Shown here: one piece after another, positions 42,948 through 51,540 of the stretch
Layout: each line of letters opens with the position of its first letter
Numbering within the stretch: position 1 is the first letter of the stretch
NCBI GenBank assembly: GCA_029834535.1
Contig: JAQMWT010000068.1
Span: forward strand, 1 to 51,955
Direction: 5' to 3'
Length of the DNA: 51,955 nt
DNA from: Chrysophaeum taylorii
Lineage: Eukaryota; Sar; Pelagophyceae; Pelagomonadales; Pelagomonadaceae
Notes under the pieces: model-generated
The model's input: only the letters and a program-made list of their open reading frames with translations
Told to the model about the DNA's origin: nothing
Database searches by the model: none
Program-made: the position numbers and the translations under genes

Positions 42948-43733
42948 ATGTTCCACACTTTCCTGTCCATTAAAGATGATGAAATCGATAACATCCCTCA
43001 GCCGCTATTGCAGCACATAAATGCTAAAGCTCAGAATGCTATCGTTCGTCGTCAAGCTCGGGAAACTTCCTCGCACTCTGAGCTCCCCAGTAATTTAACC
43101 AATGAAGATAATGAAGATGGATATGCTGACACATGTGCTTCTCAACATGTAATTAACTTTAAACGTTATGCTGATCCTATCCACATCGTAAAGCTACCCG
43201 AGTCCTTATCACCTGCTATCCAGACTGCTACGGATACGCAGAGAATCACACATGCTATGATTATAAGGACCGTCATTCCCGCTCTCCCAAAGCATCCAAA
43301 TGTGGGATATGTAAAGCTAGACGTTGCGCTTTTTCTACCCAAGCAAAACGACCATAACGATCCCGATCTGCACATCATCAGTATGACTCAATGGGGAGAA
43401 GATAAACTTGGTATACATCTTTATGGAGTTGAATTTAAAGGACAATCATCTATCCAGAGTAAAATTGATGATAATGTCAAGATTACTTTGTTTAGACTCA
43501 GTAACCTGTTGCCAACTCTACCAATTTACTCGCTACAACAAGCAAAAGCGCGTAAAATGGAACTTCGCTCACTACAGTTCAGACTATGTGCTTTTAATGA
43601 ACAACGCGAAATGCTCAAACTATATTCCACCCTCATGGAACGCGTAATTTACGTCCCATGGCTTAAAACCATCCTGGAGTCAATGCATTCGCAGCTGCCT
43701 TACATACGCAAGCATTTCCCACCTCCTGTATGA
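42948..43733 (+). CDS. Copia element B aspartic protease
   Basis: The catalytic triplet is DTC at residues 61-63 (GYADTCASQHVINF, about 43122-43163), followed by AIQTATDTQRITHAMI and HPNVGYVKLDVALF, all matching element A. The usual copia form is DSG, so the Cys in the third place is a trait of this family. The C-terminal part (residues about 150-255) is a linker toward the methyltransferase. The frame ends in TGA at 43731-43733 and resumes without a shift into the next domain. A one-base change (CGA to TGA) or stop readthrough could both explain this. Confidence 0.75.
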   Translation: MFHTFLSIKDDEIDNIPQPLLQHINAKAQNAIVRRQARETSSHSELPSNLTNEDNEDGYADTCASQHVINFKRYADPIHIVKLPESLSPAIQTATDTQRITHAMIIRTVIPALPKHPNVGYVKLDVALFLPKQNDHNDPDLHIISMTQWGEDKLGIHLYGVEFKGQSSIQSKIDDNVKITLFRLSNLLPTLPIYSLQQAKARKMELRSLQFRLCAFNEQREMLKLYSTLMERVIYVPWLKTILESMHSQLPYIRKHFPPPV

Positions 43734-43751
43734 CGCAAGGTTACAACACGT

Positions 43752-46406
43752 TTGCTCCATACAGTAACTTCATCTACTAGCCCACGAATACCTACAGTAA
43801 CTTTACTTTGCTCTGGGATGTCCACTCCTGCATTCTTGGCTTGCGCTTCTAATGACTTGCAAATCAACATCAACGTTAAAGTTCTTGTTGAGAGCGACGA
43901 CAATATCACGCACATGCTACGAAGACGTTTTGGTAATTCCATCGAAGTTTTCCCATCCTTACCTAAGTTTTTGACATATCTCCATCGAGCATCGGACGTT
44001 GAACGTGCACGATATTACACTGACATAGTGGAATTGACATCACCATGCACAAATCGCAACATAATCAATGGGAGATCCATTTCCACCTTCGAGCGCGATA
44101 TGGATGATTCCTTGTTCCCAAGTGCTCTAAGTGTACTTGAGCTTTTAAAGCCGCTTGTTCTCTTCATGGAAATGACTCCACCACACTCCGCATCGTATGA
44201 AGATCATATACGAGTTGCTAATCTCATCTTCTCAACGATGCACTATACGGTGGACATATGTGACCGATTTCCATGCTATCTATGTGGAGATTATCAAGCC
44301 AGAGAAAGATGGATCCTCGTCGCACGCAAATATAACACCGGCCCTCTTGATCTGCTTTCATGGCCTAATAAACGAGTCACTTCCTTTCTGGATATTGCAG
44401 ACCACGCTAATTCCATCAGTCGCAAGTTAATAGTCGACGAACCTTGGACGCAGGTCTTTCCTGACATACCATTCGTGTCCACACCTAAAACCTACAATAT
44501 TTTCAGTCGTACAGGATCCGTGCGCTTAACTGTGACTGAGCTTGAAACCTTAACTATGCTGTTCCTTCGTCTGCACTCTAATAAAACAGTCGAACATCCC
44601 AGTCAAGATGAAATGGAGGGCATTTCTAACTTTCGCCTGGGATTCTTGACTAATTCAAGAAAACCACTTGCTTGCATGAGATCCCCTATTGAACTCAAAG
44701 CTTTTGTGCTCCTCTATAATATTATGGGACGATTATTCCCTAAATCCATCACATTACCTGTGTCCTTTCGTATTACAACTATCGAATCTAACCAACCATC
44801 TCACAGGTTATTCTTAAATAAATCCTCTACTTCATCCATCATTTACATCACTGGTGGAAGACACACAGGCGGAGACATAACAGTTTCTAACTCTTCTTCT
44901 AAATACCAGGCACACATAAATGCTTTTGGCGAAACCTACGCCCTTTTAACACACGATGCCGGAATCGATAAGACTGCTTCTCTCGAACCAGTTACCGGTT
45001 TTCTTTGGCTTTGCCAAGCATACCATCATAATGAAAATCAAGACACACGTCGTCTAGTACAAGCACTGGTTTCATATACTTCTCCTGTATTTCACGATTC
45101 TTTTGTCTTCTACCCTCAGGAAAATCGTCTTGAATTTATCGACAAAATATTTGCTTTAAGTGACATGCATTTGTCCCAAAGCAGATATTTGGGCTTTATA
45201 ACATCAAGCGACAGGAAGATGGGTGCCAAAGTTCACTCTATATATACTCCCACTCCTACCATTCGTGGATTTGCTAATATGCTGGTGTACGATCCACGAC
45301 TCGATCGCATTCGACACTACTCAACTCGCGAATTGGCACGCGCCAATAACTTCACAGCGTACCAAATCAATTTTCTTTTGTCTTTGTCCCCTGACCTATG
45401 CTGTGATATCATCGCAAATGCTATTCCAGCTGGAACATATCATACAATTTATAAACACTTGTGTCAGCTTGTTTACGACTTGCGTACATTAACGCTATCA
45501 CCATCGTTTGACCCTGATCACGCTCCTCTAACCAAAAACTATAGGTCAACCTTCTTCACAAATATATTCCCAACAGATACATCTTCAACATTACACCAGA
45601 GTTCCATTACTATGTTCTACATCTCCAATAAAAAACTCTTATGTTGTGATACTATCACTTCTAACCACGAACTTGCCTCTTTTCATACTGATTCAGTAGC
45701 TCATGCTTTCCTCTCTAACATCCTATCCGCAGATATATCATCTCCTACTAAAGAAAAACAAGTACTCCTTATAACGCCAGGACAGCTCCATGAGAAGCAT
45801 GCGCCCTTCGATAAGAAAGTCCATGCCAGGGGCACCCTTGCATTTCGAGATGCGCAACAACGAGCTACTAACTTTCACAACATTCACCATTCCAGTGATT
45901 CTCAAGCCATAAAAGCTGTTCAGGTTATTGCCAGTCCTGGACACCACCCATCTGACGTACCCTACCGTAAGTTCTGTGTGGATTGTACGATTCATGAAAA
46001 ACGCTTTCCTCATCCACACCACCTTATCAAGCAACCATCATTCGGAAAAATTTTTCAACCTGGTGAAGCTTGGGCATGTGACGGTGGTTACGTCTCTGTG
46101 CTCTCGGAATGGGGATCCTTTCGACATATTATTGTCTTCAAGTGTCTCATTTCTAAATTTCTGTTAGTGTACTTTTGTCGTAGCACTAACTCCAGCGAAT
46201 TTTGTAACGCCCTTGAGTTTGTCCGCAATTTCTGCTCTACTTATGTTCATGTACAACTAAAACAAATCTATTGTGATTCCTTTAAACCCTACTTATCTCA
46301 GCATGTTACAAACCCCTTCCGTGTGGAACATGGTATTAATATGTCCGCGTTCCCCCTTACTTACATGTCTTTAATCATGAAGTCGAAGCCGCTGTTGGTC
46401 ACATAG
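43752..46406 (+). CDS. Copia element B polyprotein segment: C5 methyltransferase plus integrase
   Basis: This 884-codon frame is in phase with the protease frame, so the shown start is probably internal to a polyprotein. Residues 16-575 are the methyltransferase (see domain entry). Residues 700-870 are the integrase: zinc-binding FHNIHH (His709, His712/713) with FCVDC (Cys742, Cys745), and catalytic Asp777 (WACDGGY) and Asp842 (YCDSFKPY). The third acidic residue (NHEVEA, about 46379) lies in another frame because one C is missing from a C run near 46350. Having both domains in one uninterrupted frame shows that the methyltransferase is a transposon component and not a nearby host gene. Confidence 0.88.
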   Translation: MLHTVTSSTSPRIPTVTLLCSGMSTPAFLACASNDLQININVKVLVESDDNITHMLRRRFGNSIEVFPSLPKFLTYLHRASDVERARYYTDIVELTSPCTNRNIINGRSISTFERDMDDSLFPSALSVLELLKPLVLFMEMTPPHSASYEDHIRVANLIFSTMHYTVDICDRFPCYLCGDYQARERWILVARKYNTGPLDLLSWPNKRVTSFLDIADHANSISRKLIVDEPWTQVFPDIPFVSTPKTYNIFSRTGSVRLTVTELETLTMLFLRLHSNKTVEHPSQDEMEGISNFRLGFLTNSRKPLACMRSPIELKAFVLLYNIMGRLFPKSITLPVSFRITTIESNQPSHRLFLNKSSTSSIIYITGGRHTGGDITVSNSSSKYQAHINAFGETYALLTHDAGIDKTASLEPVTGFLWLCQAYHHNENQDTRRLVQALVSYTSPVFHDSFVFYPQENRLEFIDKIFALSDMHLSQSRYLGFITSSDRKMGAKVHSIYTPTPTIRGFANMLVYDPRLDRIRHYSTRELARANNFTAYQINFLLSLSPDLCCDIIANAIPAGTYHTIYKHLCQLVYDLRTLTLSPSFDPDHAPLTKNYRSTFFTNIFPTDTSSTLHQSSITMFYISNKKLLCCDTITSNHELASFHTDSVAHAFLSNILSADISSPTKEKQVLLITPGQLHEKHAPFDKKVHARGTLAFRDAQQRATNFHNIHHSSDSQAIKAVQVIASPGHHPSDVPYRKFCVDCTIHEKRFPHPHHLIKQPSFGKIFQPGEAWACDGGYVSVLSEWGSFRHIIVFKCLISKFLLVYFCRSTNSSEFCNALEFVRNFCSTYVHVQLKQIYCDSFKPYLSQHVTNPFRVEHGINMSAFPLTYMSLIMKSKPLLVT
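43797..45470 (+). other. Domain: C5-cytosine DNA methyltransferase inside copia pol
   Basis: All main motifs occur in family order. Motif I is LLCSGMSTPAF (residues 18-28 of the frame). Motif IV is SPCTNRN with catalytic Cys99 (44046-44048). Motif VI is LFMEMT with Glu140. Motif VIII is QARER (182-186). Motif IX is STRELARANNF (524-534). Motif X is IIANAIPAGTY (553-563). Spacing from I to VIII agrees with bacterial enzymes such as M.HhaI, whereas the VIII-IX interval is about 340 residues, so the target-recognition region is long. Motif I lacks the usual Gly-Gly and motif VI has EMT in place of ENV, both shared with element A. The expected product is 5-methylcytosine; specificity cannot be read from sequence. 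Confidence 0.85.
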
Positions 46407-46860
46407 CCACTGCCGCGTCTACACGACTCAGGCATATGCTTAATGTATCCTATAAAGGTCACCCCCTAACAGATCCGGCACCACACTACCCGTGGGCTGT
46501 TATACATGCTATCCAATCATATAATCTCCTCCCTAACGTTTCCCTCGAACGTATTTATAATAAAGTCCTAAGCCCCCAACAAGTTTTGTTAGACCAATGT
46601 AATGTTCCCCAACAAGACTACCTCAAACCTTTTGGTTCTGTTTGTTATTTGCATTTGGAACCTAACGAATTTCATAAATATGAACCCCGATGCCGTCCCT
46701 ACATCTACTTATGCGGTGCTAACGTTATAAACCCTTTAATAACACCCCATGTTAATCATTTAGCCGATGTTGTCCTTAATCCTGAAAACGGTCAAGTCCG
46801 TGTTTCCTCTAAACTGACTTTCCCCATCTTATTTCTAAATCTCCTCCTGATTATGAACAA
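46365..46860 (+). pseudogene. Copia element B integrase C-terminal part
   Basis: After the frameshift the protein goes on with FNHEVEAAVGHI (third catalytic Glu), HYPWAVIHAIQSYNLLPNVS and the copia-typical FGSVCYLHLEPNEFHKYEPR then RPYIYLCGAN. A second frame change near 46850-46940 leads to the linker before RT. Confidence 0.82.
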
Positions 46861-46941
46861 CATCCACCTCCCGCACCTTCACCCGACATTCCCTTCTCTG
46901 TTCACAGCACCCCCAATGATGCGGCGCAGAGGGGGAATGCT

Positions 46942-48200
46942 ATGCCTACCGACACTGACCATGAGAGGGGGACTCCTTCTTCTCATCTCCATGCTCCCTC
47001 TCCCGCTCCCGCATTAGCTCCAGCTGCTCCTGCACCCGCTACTTCCGCCACCACACCTACATCTGAAGTGTCTCCCGACACTCTGCCACTTTTACCATCT
47101 TATCGGTCTCTCTATTCCCAGGATGTCCTCTGTCTCACCCGTGGTCCTCATCACCCTCAGCCTCGTCGCAAAACCAATCTCAAGGATGTTCTTACTCGTA
47201 TTGCTTCGCCTACTGTTGCCGCTTATAAACAAGCCGGTGGTACGCTTGCCGACTTCAAGTATGACCTCTCCAAGCAGTACATAACATTCTGCGACCCCAC
47301 CCTCCACTCCCTTCATCTCGCTCATGGCATCCACTGGACGGCTATACCTCCAGAGGGGGAATTTACACCATCCCTTCATCACCATGTGCACCAAGCGATT
47401 TCACAGTCCTCTTCAGCTATGTGTCATAGGAGCCATAGCCACCCATCGCCTGATGCTCCACATGTCCACTTCTACGACGAAGTCAACCTTGCCGACTTTC
47501 ACCTTCCTCGAGCTCTCGTGCATTTAATTTCTGAACATGCTCACGCCTTTCAAGTTCCTCCCGCTCAATATGCTTATGCTTTGTTCACGCCCCACTCCAT
47601 TTTGGATCATAATGACGCTTCTTATGGTGCTTCCGAGCTTCATCTCTCCGCCATCGACGACTATATCACCGTGCAATCGCATTACATTGAAGCCCACCTT
47701 GGTGATGCTCCTCTACTAGTCGTTCAACTCATCGAAGATCCCGATCACGCTCATCTGCCAGATAATGTCGCTTCTTACGCAACTACTCATCTGACGACGA
47801 CTCAGGACCCCAGCACTGTTGGTTCGGACGAATACAGGATTCAAGCCAAAGATATCAAAATTGATGAATATGAGCTGAACTGCCTCAAAGGTCTATCAGA
47901 CGCTGATCGCAAAGGTTATGTTGCTGCCATCTCCAAAGACATTCTTGACATTGTTAAGTTTGGCTGCTTTAAACTAGCGCTGCCAATGGTCAACTCAAAG
48001 CCTATGGACACCCGCCTCGTCCTACGTATAAAAACCAACGCTGCTGGTCAGTACATTAAACATAAAGCACGCCTGGTCCTACGAGGATTCTTAGCCTCTC
48101 TGGGCACCGATTTCTTCAACACATTCAGCCCTATGGCACAGCTTACTGGCATCCGTTGTGTTCTGGCGCTAGCAGCTCATCTGTACTTCCCGTCTATCAT
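46942..48200 (+). pseudogene. Copia element B linker and RT N-terminal part
   Basis: The 46942-48267 frame begins with a Pro/Ala/Thr-rich linker (PAPALAPAAPAPATSATTPT) and a roughly 250-residue spacer. It then reaches the RT start (KDILDIVKFGCFKLALPMVN, KARLVLRGFLASLGTDFFNT, FSPMAQLTGIR). A one-base shift near 48180-48190 moves the RT into the next frame, so the tail after about 48200 is out-of-frame reading. Confidence 0.82.
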
Positions 48201-49604
48201 GTCGACGTCCCTAACGCTTTTTTTCAAGCTCCCATCGATTCTCATGTCTACGTTAAACCGCCACTAGGCATTTACCTTCTCGATCCCGAAGATACTAAAT
48301 ACCAAGGCCGCCGTCTCCCAAAGCAACTTAAATCTCTCTATGGATTGCGTCAGAGCCCTGCCCTTTGGAATCAAACCACAAACAGCTTCTTTGATTCATT
48401 AGGTTACACACGATTTCGAACAGACACATGCATTTACACTAAAGTCCAAGCTGACGTTACATTTATAATTTGCAAGCTCTCAGTAGACGACGTCGTCATT
48501 ACTTGTACTTCGGAAACTCTACGTCGTGAGTTCCAACAAGCCCTGAAAAAGGAATACTCAGTCGACACCTTCGAGGAAGTCCATACTCTCCTAGGCATGC
48601 GCATAACGCGTACAACAGATGGCTCTATATCACTGGATTGTCAGGCTAAACTTGACGCATTGTTCGAAGAGTACCCCATTTTAATGCAATTACGTCCCAC
48701 TTCTACACCAATGTCACCATCAACCACATATAAAACTGGAGAGCCATCTTCTGATATGGACAAGTTCATCCTTCATACCTGCTCTACGCTACTCGGCAAG
48801 CTCACGTTTGTTCAATTGGCCTGTCGCCCTGATTTATCCCAAAGCCTTAGTCGTTGCTCTCGAGGAATGCATAATCCAGCATTTCTGCATGTTCAAGTAC
48901 TAACAGGAACGCTCCGCTACTTGCGTAAGCCCGAAAATCGTAATCTTCGCCTCTGGTACTACTCTGGTTCTTCCGCTCTAATGGACCATCTTCGACTTCT
49001 TATCGGTAATCGTACTGACATGGCCACCATGTTGGACTACACTAAAGAACAAGTTAATTCAGGTAATTTTGATCCACTGGTCGCATTCGTTGATGCCGAT
49101 AATGCACCTTCTTATGAACAAGACCGCAAATCTACAACAGGCTACGCCATATTTTTGTGTGGTTCTCTCATCACTTGGAAGTCTAAGCTACAGCCTATAA
49201 CAGCTACTTCTGCGCATGAGAGTGAACTTATCGCCCTCAATATGTGTGCCGATGATGTGATTTGGTTCCGCAAATTGCAAACGGAAATGGCCTTCGTTAT
49301 ATACCCACCCTTCTATCTTCGCCAACCTTCAGGGAAAGATTTGCTACTAGATTATGATGCTCAAGACAATCCCCTCCCATCGGACATGTCGTTCATACGT
49401 AACAGCCCCATACTTGGAGATTCGGCCTCTGCTATTCGTCTATCAAATAACCCCGACAGCGCGACTAAGGCTAAAGCTATCAGCACACGCTGGTTCCGTA
49501 TACGCGACTACGTACAGTTAAAACGAATCCGCCTACATCCTGTTTCCGGTACCCATAATATCGACAGATGGATTACCAAACCTTTGGAGCTCCACGTTCG
49601 CTGA
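48156..49604 (+). CDS. Copia element B reverse transcriptase and RNase H
   Basis: RT: YHVDVPNAFFQAPI (Asp17), LKSLYGLRQSPALWN and the catalytic SVDD (Asp111, Asp112; copia usually has YVDD). RNase H: VDADNAPSYEQDRKSTTGYA (Asp313), SAHESE (Glu357) and GDSASAI (Asp422), then RWFRIRDYV and VSGTHNIDRWITKPL, ending in a normal stop at 49604. All catalytic residues are present. A roughly 40-residue insert (about 268-305) lies between RT connection and RNase H. The first codons belong to the other frame; the true entry is near 48185. Confidence 0.9.
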   Translation: MCSGASSSSVLPVYHVDVPNAFFQAPIDSHVYVKPPLGIYLLDPEDTKYQGRRLPKQLKSLYGLRQSPALWNQTTNSFFDSLGYTRFRTDTCIYTKVQADVTFIICKLSVDDVVITCTSETLRREFQQALKKEYSVDTFEEVHTLLGMRITRTTDGSISLDCQAKLDALFEEYPILMQLRPTSTPMSPSTTYKTGEPSSDMDKFILHTCSTLLGKLTFVQLACRPDLSQSLSRCSRGMHNPAFLHVQVLTGTLRYLRKPENRNLRLWYYSGSSALMDHLRLLIGNRTDMATMLDYTKEQVNSGNFDPLVAFVDADNAPSYEQDRKSTTGYAIFLCGSLITWKSKLQPITATSAHESELIALNMCADDVIWFRKLQTEMAFVIYPPFYLRQPSGKDLLLDYDAQDNPLPSDMSFIRNSPILGDSASAIRLSNNPDSATKAKAISTRWFRIRDYVQLKRIRLHPVSGTHNIDRWITKPLELHVR

Positions 49605-51071
49605 TTTGCGCAGTTTAATCGGCTTTAAAAACAACCCATAGCTCAAAACATCCTCCTATGGTTAATCATTAACCCTCCATATGTCCGAATGACTTTTTTT
49701 TATTGTTTTTTTTTTTTTTTTTTAAACAACCCTGCTATGCACACGGATTATGGCTTTGATAAAATTTAGCGAAATGCTATAATAAAATTGGGCCATCGTG
49801 GAAATTACTTCCTGATGAACCCACTAAAAACAAAGATGCTAGCGAGCCGACGACAACTCTACCATGACCGTTGGTCGCACGGTGGTGGTATTACTGGTCA
49901 ATGTCTCCACCTTTGAATGCTTGCCCACCCAACCCCTCTAACTCAATGTGGTTGCACCGAATATTCCCCTATCGGAACAGCGAACTCCAATCGTCCTAAC
50001 GAATCCTCCTTGGAGACGTTTACCCGCCAATGCTTAATAATTTTAGTCAAATCTTTCAACGGACAGCAAGCTGCCTTTAACAATGTGCTAACCCGGTGGC
50101 TACCCTTCGGACATAAGTGATGTTCCTTCCCTTTTCAGAGGATACTTCTTTGAAAAGTTTCACCAGGCCGATCGACAATCTACCCGCTGAACCACGCTAG
50201 ATAAAAATTCAAAAACGATAAATATGATGAATTGTTACATCAAGTAAAAGAAGGGTTCGGCTCTTTATCCTTTGCGTCTCACTAAGGACCGAAACAGCAT
50301 TCGATGGCGAAAGATCAACAGCTCTCGCTTGGCATAAACATCTCTCACACCGATGCAAGAGACTACGAAACTTAACACCCCAAGGTGATTGAGAACTATC
50401 AAGCATGTGTCCTTCTCTATTAGAAACCTCTTGGCAAGTCTTTTTAAGATGCAGCAGGGGGACTCATAATACCGTTCACACTATGCTGTATTGTCCATTC
50501 ATTTCTCGGTCACGTATCCAACACTTCATCTATTGGCCAGCTCTCCTCCAGTACGTATAATGAGGTCAGCACGTTCAAATCGACCGCAGAGTCTCTATGA
50601 TCATCAGTCTCAAGCAGCTATGTCAGATGTAAAATGATCGTGTATATTCCTGCATGAGATCTAAACTCCTCTTCTAACCCGACTTGCTAGTACTCTTCCT
50701 GTCATCTGTCATATACCTTTGAGTTACCTTGAGTGATGCATATGACAGCCTACGCACAATAACTACACTACTAACGAACCCCACTTTGATGTTCATAATT
50801 TATCTTCTCCAGAGTTAAAGGACTGGATGATAATAGACGAAGATGAATTGGACCACACATCTGATGTATATAATGATACAGCTTCTTTGCGGAACATTAC
50901 AACAGCTACGACTTCATAATTTAATTTTGTTTCCACTGTTATGTTGTTGCTTGTTACTTGTTCACTGTCTTCTTGTATATTGCACAAGATTCCGCTCAAG
51001 AACGTCTTCTGAAGCAAAAACCGTTTCGCATTATTTTTTTCTTTCACCACACGTGTGGCGTTCGGCGGAGG
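49605..51071 (+). other. Long 3' region of element B with remnant third ORF
   Basis: About 1.47 kb follow RNase H. Nothing is recognised at 49605-50620, apart from a T-rich run at 49695-49735. From about 50640 the sequence matches element C; frame 50788-50925 encodes SSPELKDW, DEDELDHTSDV and DTASLRNITT and ends in TAA exactly as in C. This suggests a conserved protein end of unknown role. A purine-rich GGCGGAGG precedes the LTR. Confidence 0.5.
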
Positions 51072-51536
51072 CCAGAGAGCTACACTATATGGTTTCGTAC
51101 GCACTGGACATTTCTCAAGACTCTTTCTATTTTTTTTTTCTGTGGGGCAATTTGTTACTCTGGTAAACACTAAAAGAGGGTTTTGTTTTTTTATTTTTCT
51201 CTCCGTAATAGGTTTCCTCCTTTTCTTTCTTTTTCCTTACCCTTCCGCCACTTTATATCTGATCCGCGACTCATAAGAACCCAGTCTGAAGCTCTTTTCC
51301 AACATGGAGTAGGCCGCAGGTGCGTACCGTCAGGTGCGGGGTGTCTGTTTAATTAACAGAGGCTTCTTTTTCGTTCCTCGTTGTCAGTGTAAACGCTTCT
51401 ATGGACCTAATATCCTTCAGGAGTTAGGGCCTAAATCCCTGCCTTGTGTAGTAGCATGTGACAAGCGGAATGGTCTGTACACGCCTAAGACTGCACGCAG
51501 CCTCTACCATGTACTCGGAGGGGGTCAAATCTCTCA
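51072..51536 (+). repeat. 3' LTR of copia element B (or 5' LTR of the next element)
   Basis: Starts CCAGAGAGCTACAC and carries the same blocks as 40297-40694 (CTCTTTTCCAACATGGAGTA, GGTGCGTACCGTCAGGT, GTGTAGTAGCATGTGACAA). It is about 65 bp longer owing to T-rich expansions near 51130-51240. Directly after it comes copia coding sequence in the same orientation, so it may be shared with, or belong to, element D. Confidence 0.8.
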
Positions 51537-51540
51537 GTCA

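Larger units (their letters stand above)
40297..51538 (+). mobile_element. Ty1/copia-type LTR retrotransposon B, near-complete, carrying a DNMT domain
   Basis: Plus-strand order: LTR, primer site, leader, Gag, protease, C5 methyltransferase, integrase, RT, RNase H, 3' region, LTR. Integrase before RT defines the copia type. At about 11.2 kb it is longer than usual copia elements because of the roughly 570-residue methyltransferase and a 1.4-kb 3' region. At least four frameshifts and one in-frame TGA suggest it is inactive, though each domain alone is well preserved. The two LTRs differ noticeably, so it is either old or the right LTR belongs to the adjoining element. Confidence 0.88.

Noticed and set aside
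43797..45470. The methyltransferase as a host gene interrupted by a retrotransposon, or as a bacterial restriction-modification gene
   Set aside because: It shares one open frame with the copia integrase, follows the protease in phase, and is repeated in the same place in diverged element A.
49695..49735. T-run as a reverse-oriented poly(A) tail of a LINE or SINE
   Set aside because: No target duplication or element body adjoins it, and the LINE in this window ends in TTAG repeats, not poly(A).
50788..50925. Envelope gene of an endogenous retrovirus
   Set aside because: The preserved piece is acidic, with no signal peptide, cysteine pattern or membrane segment.
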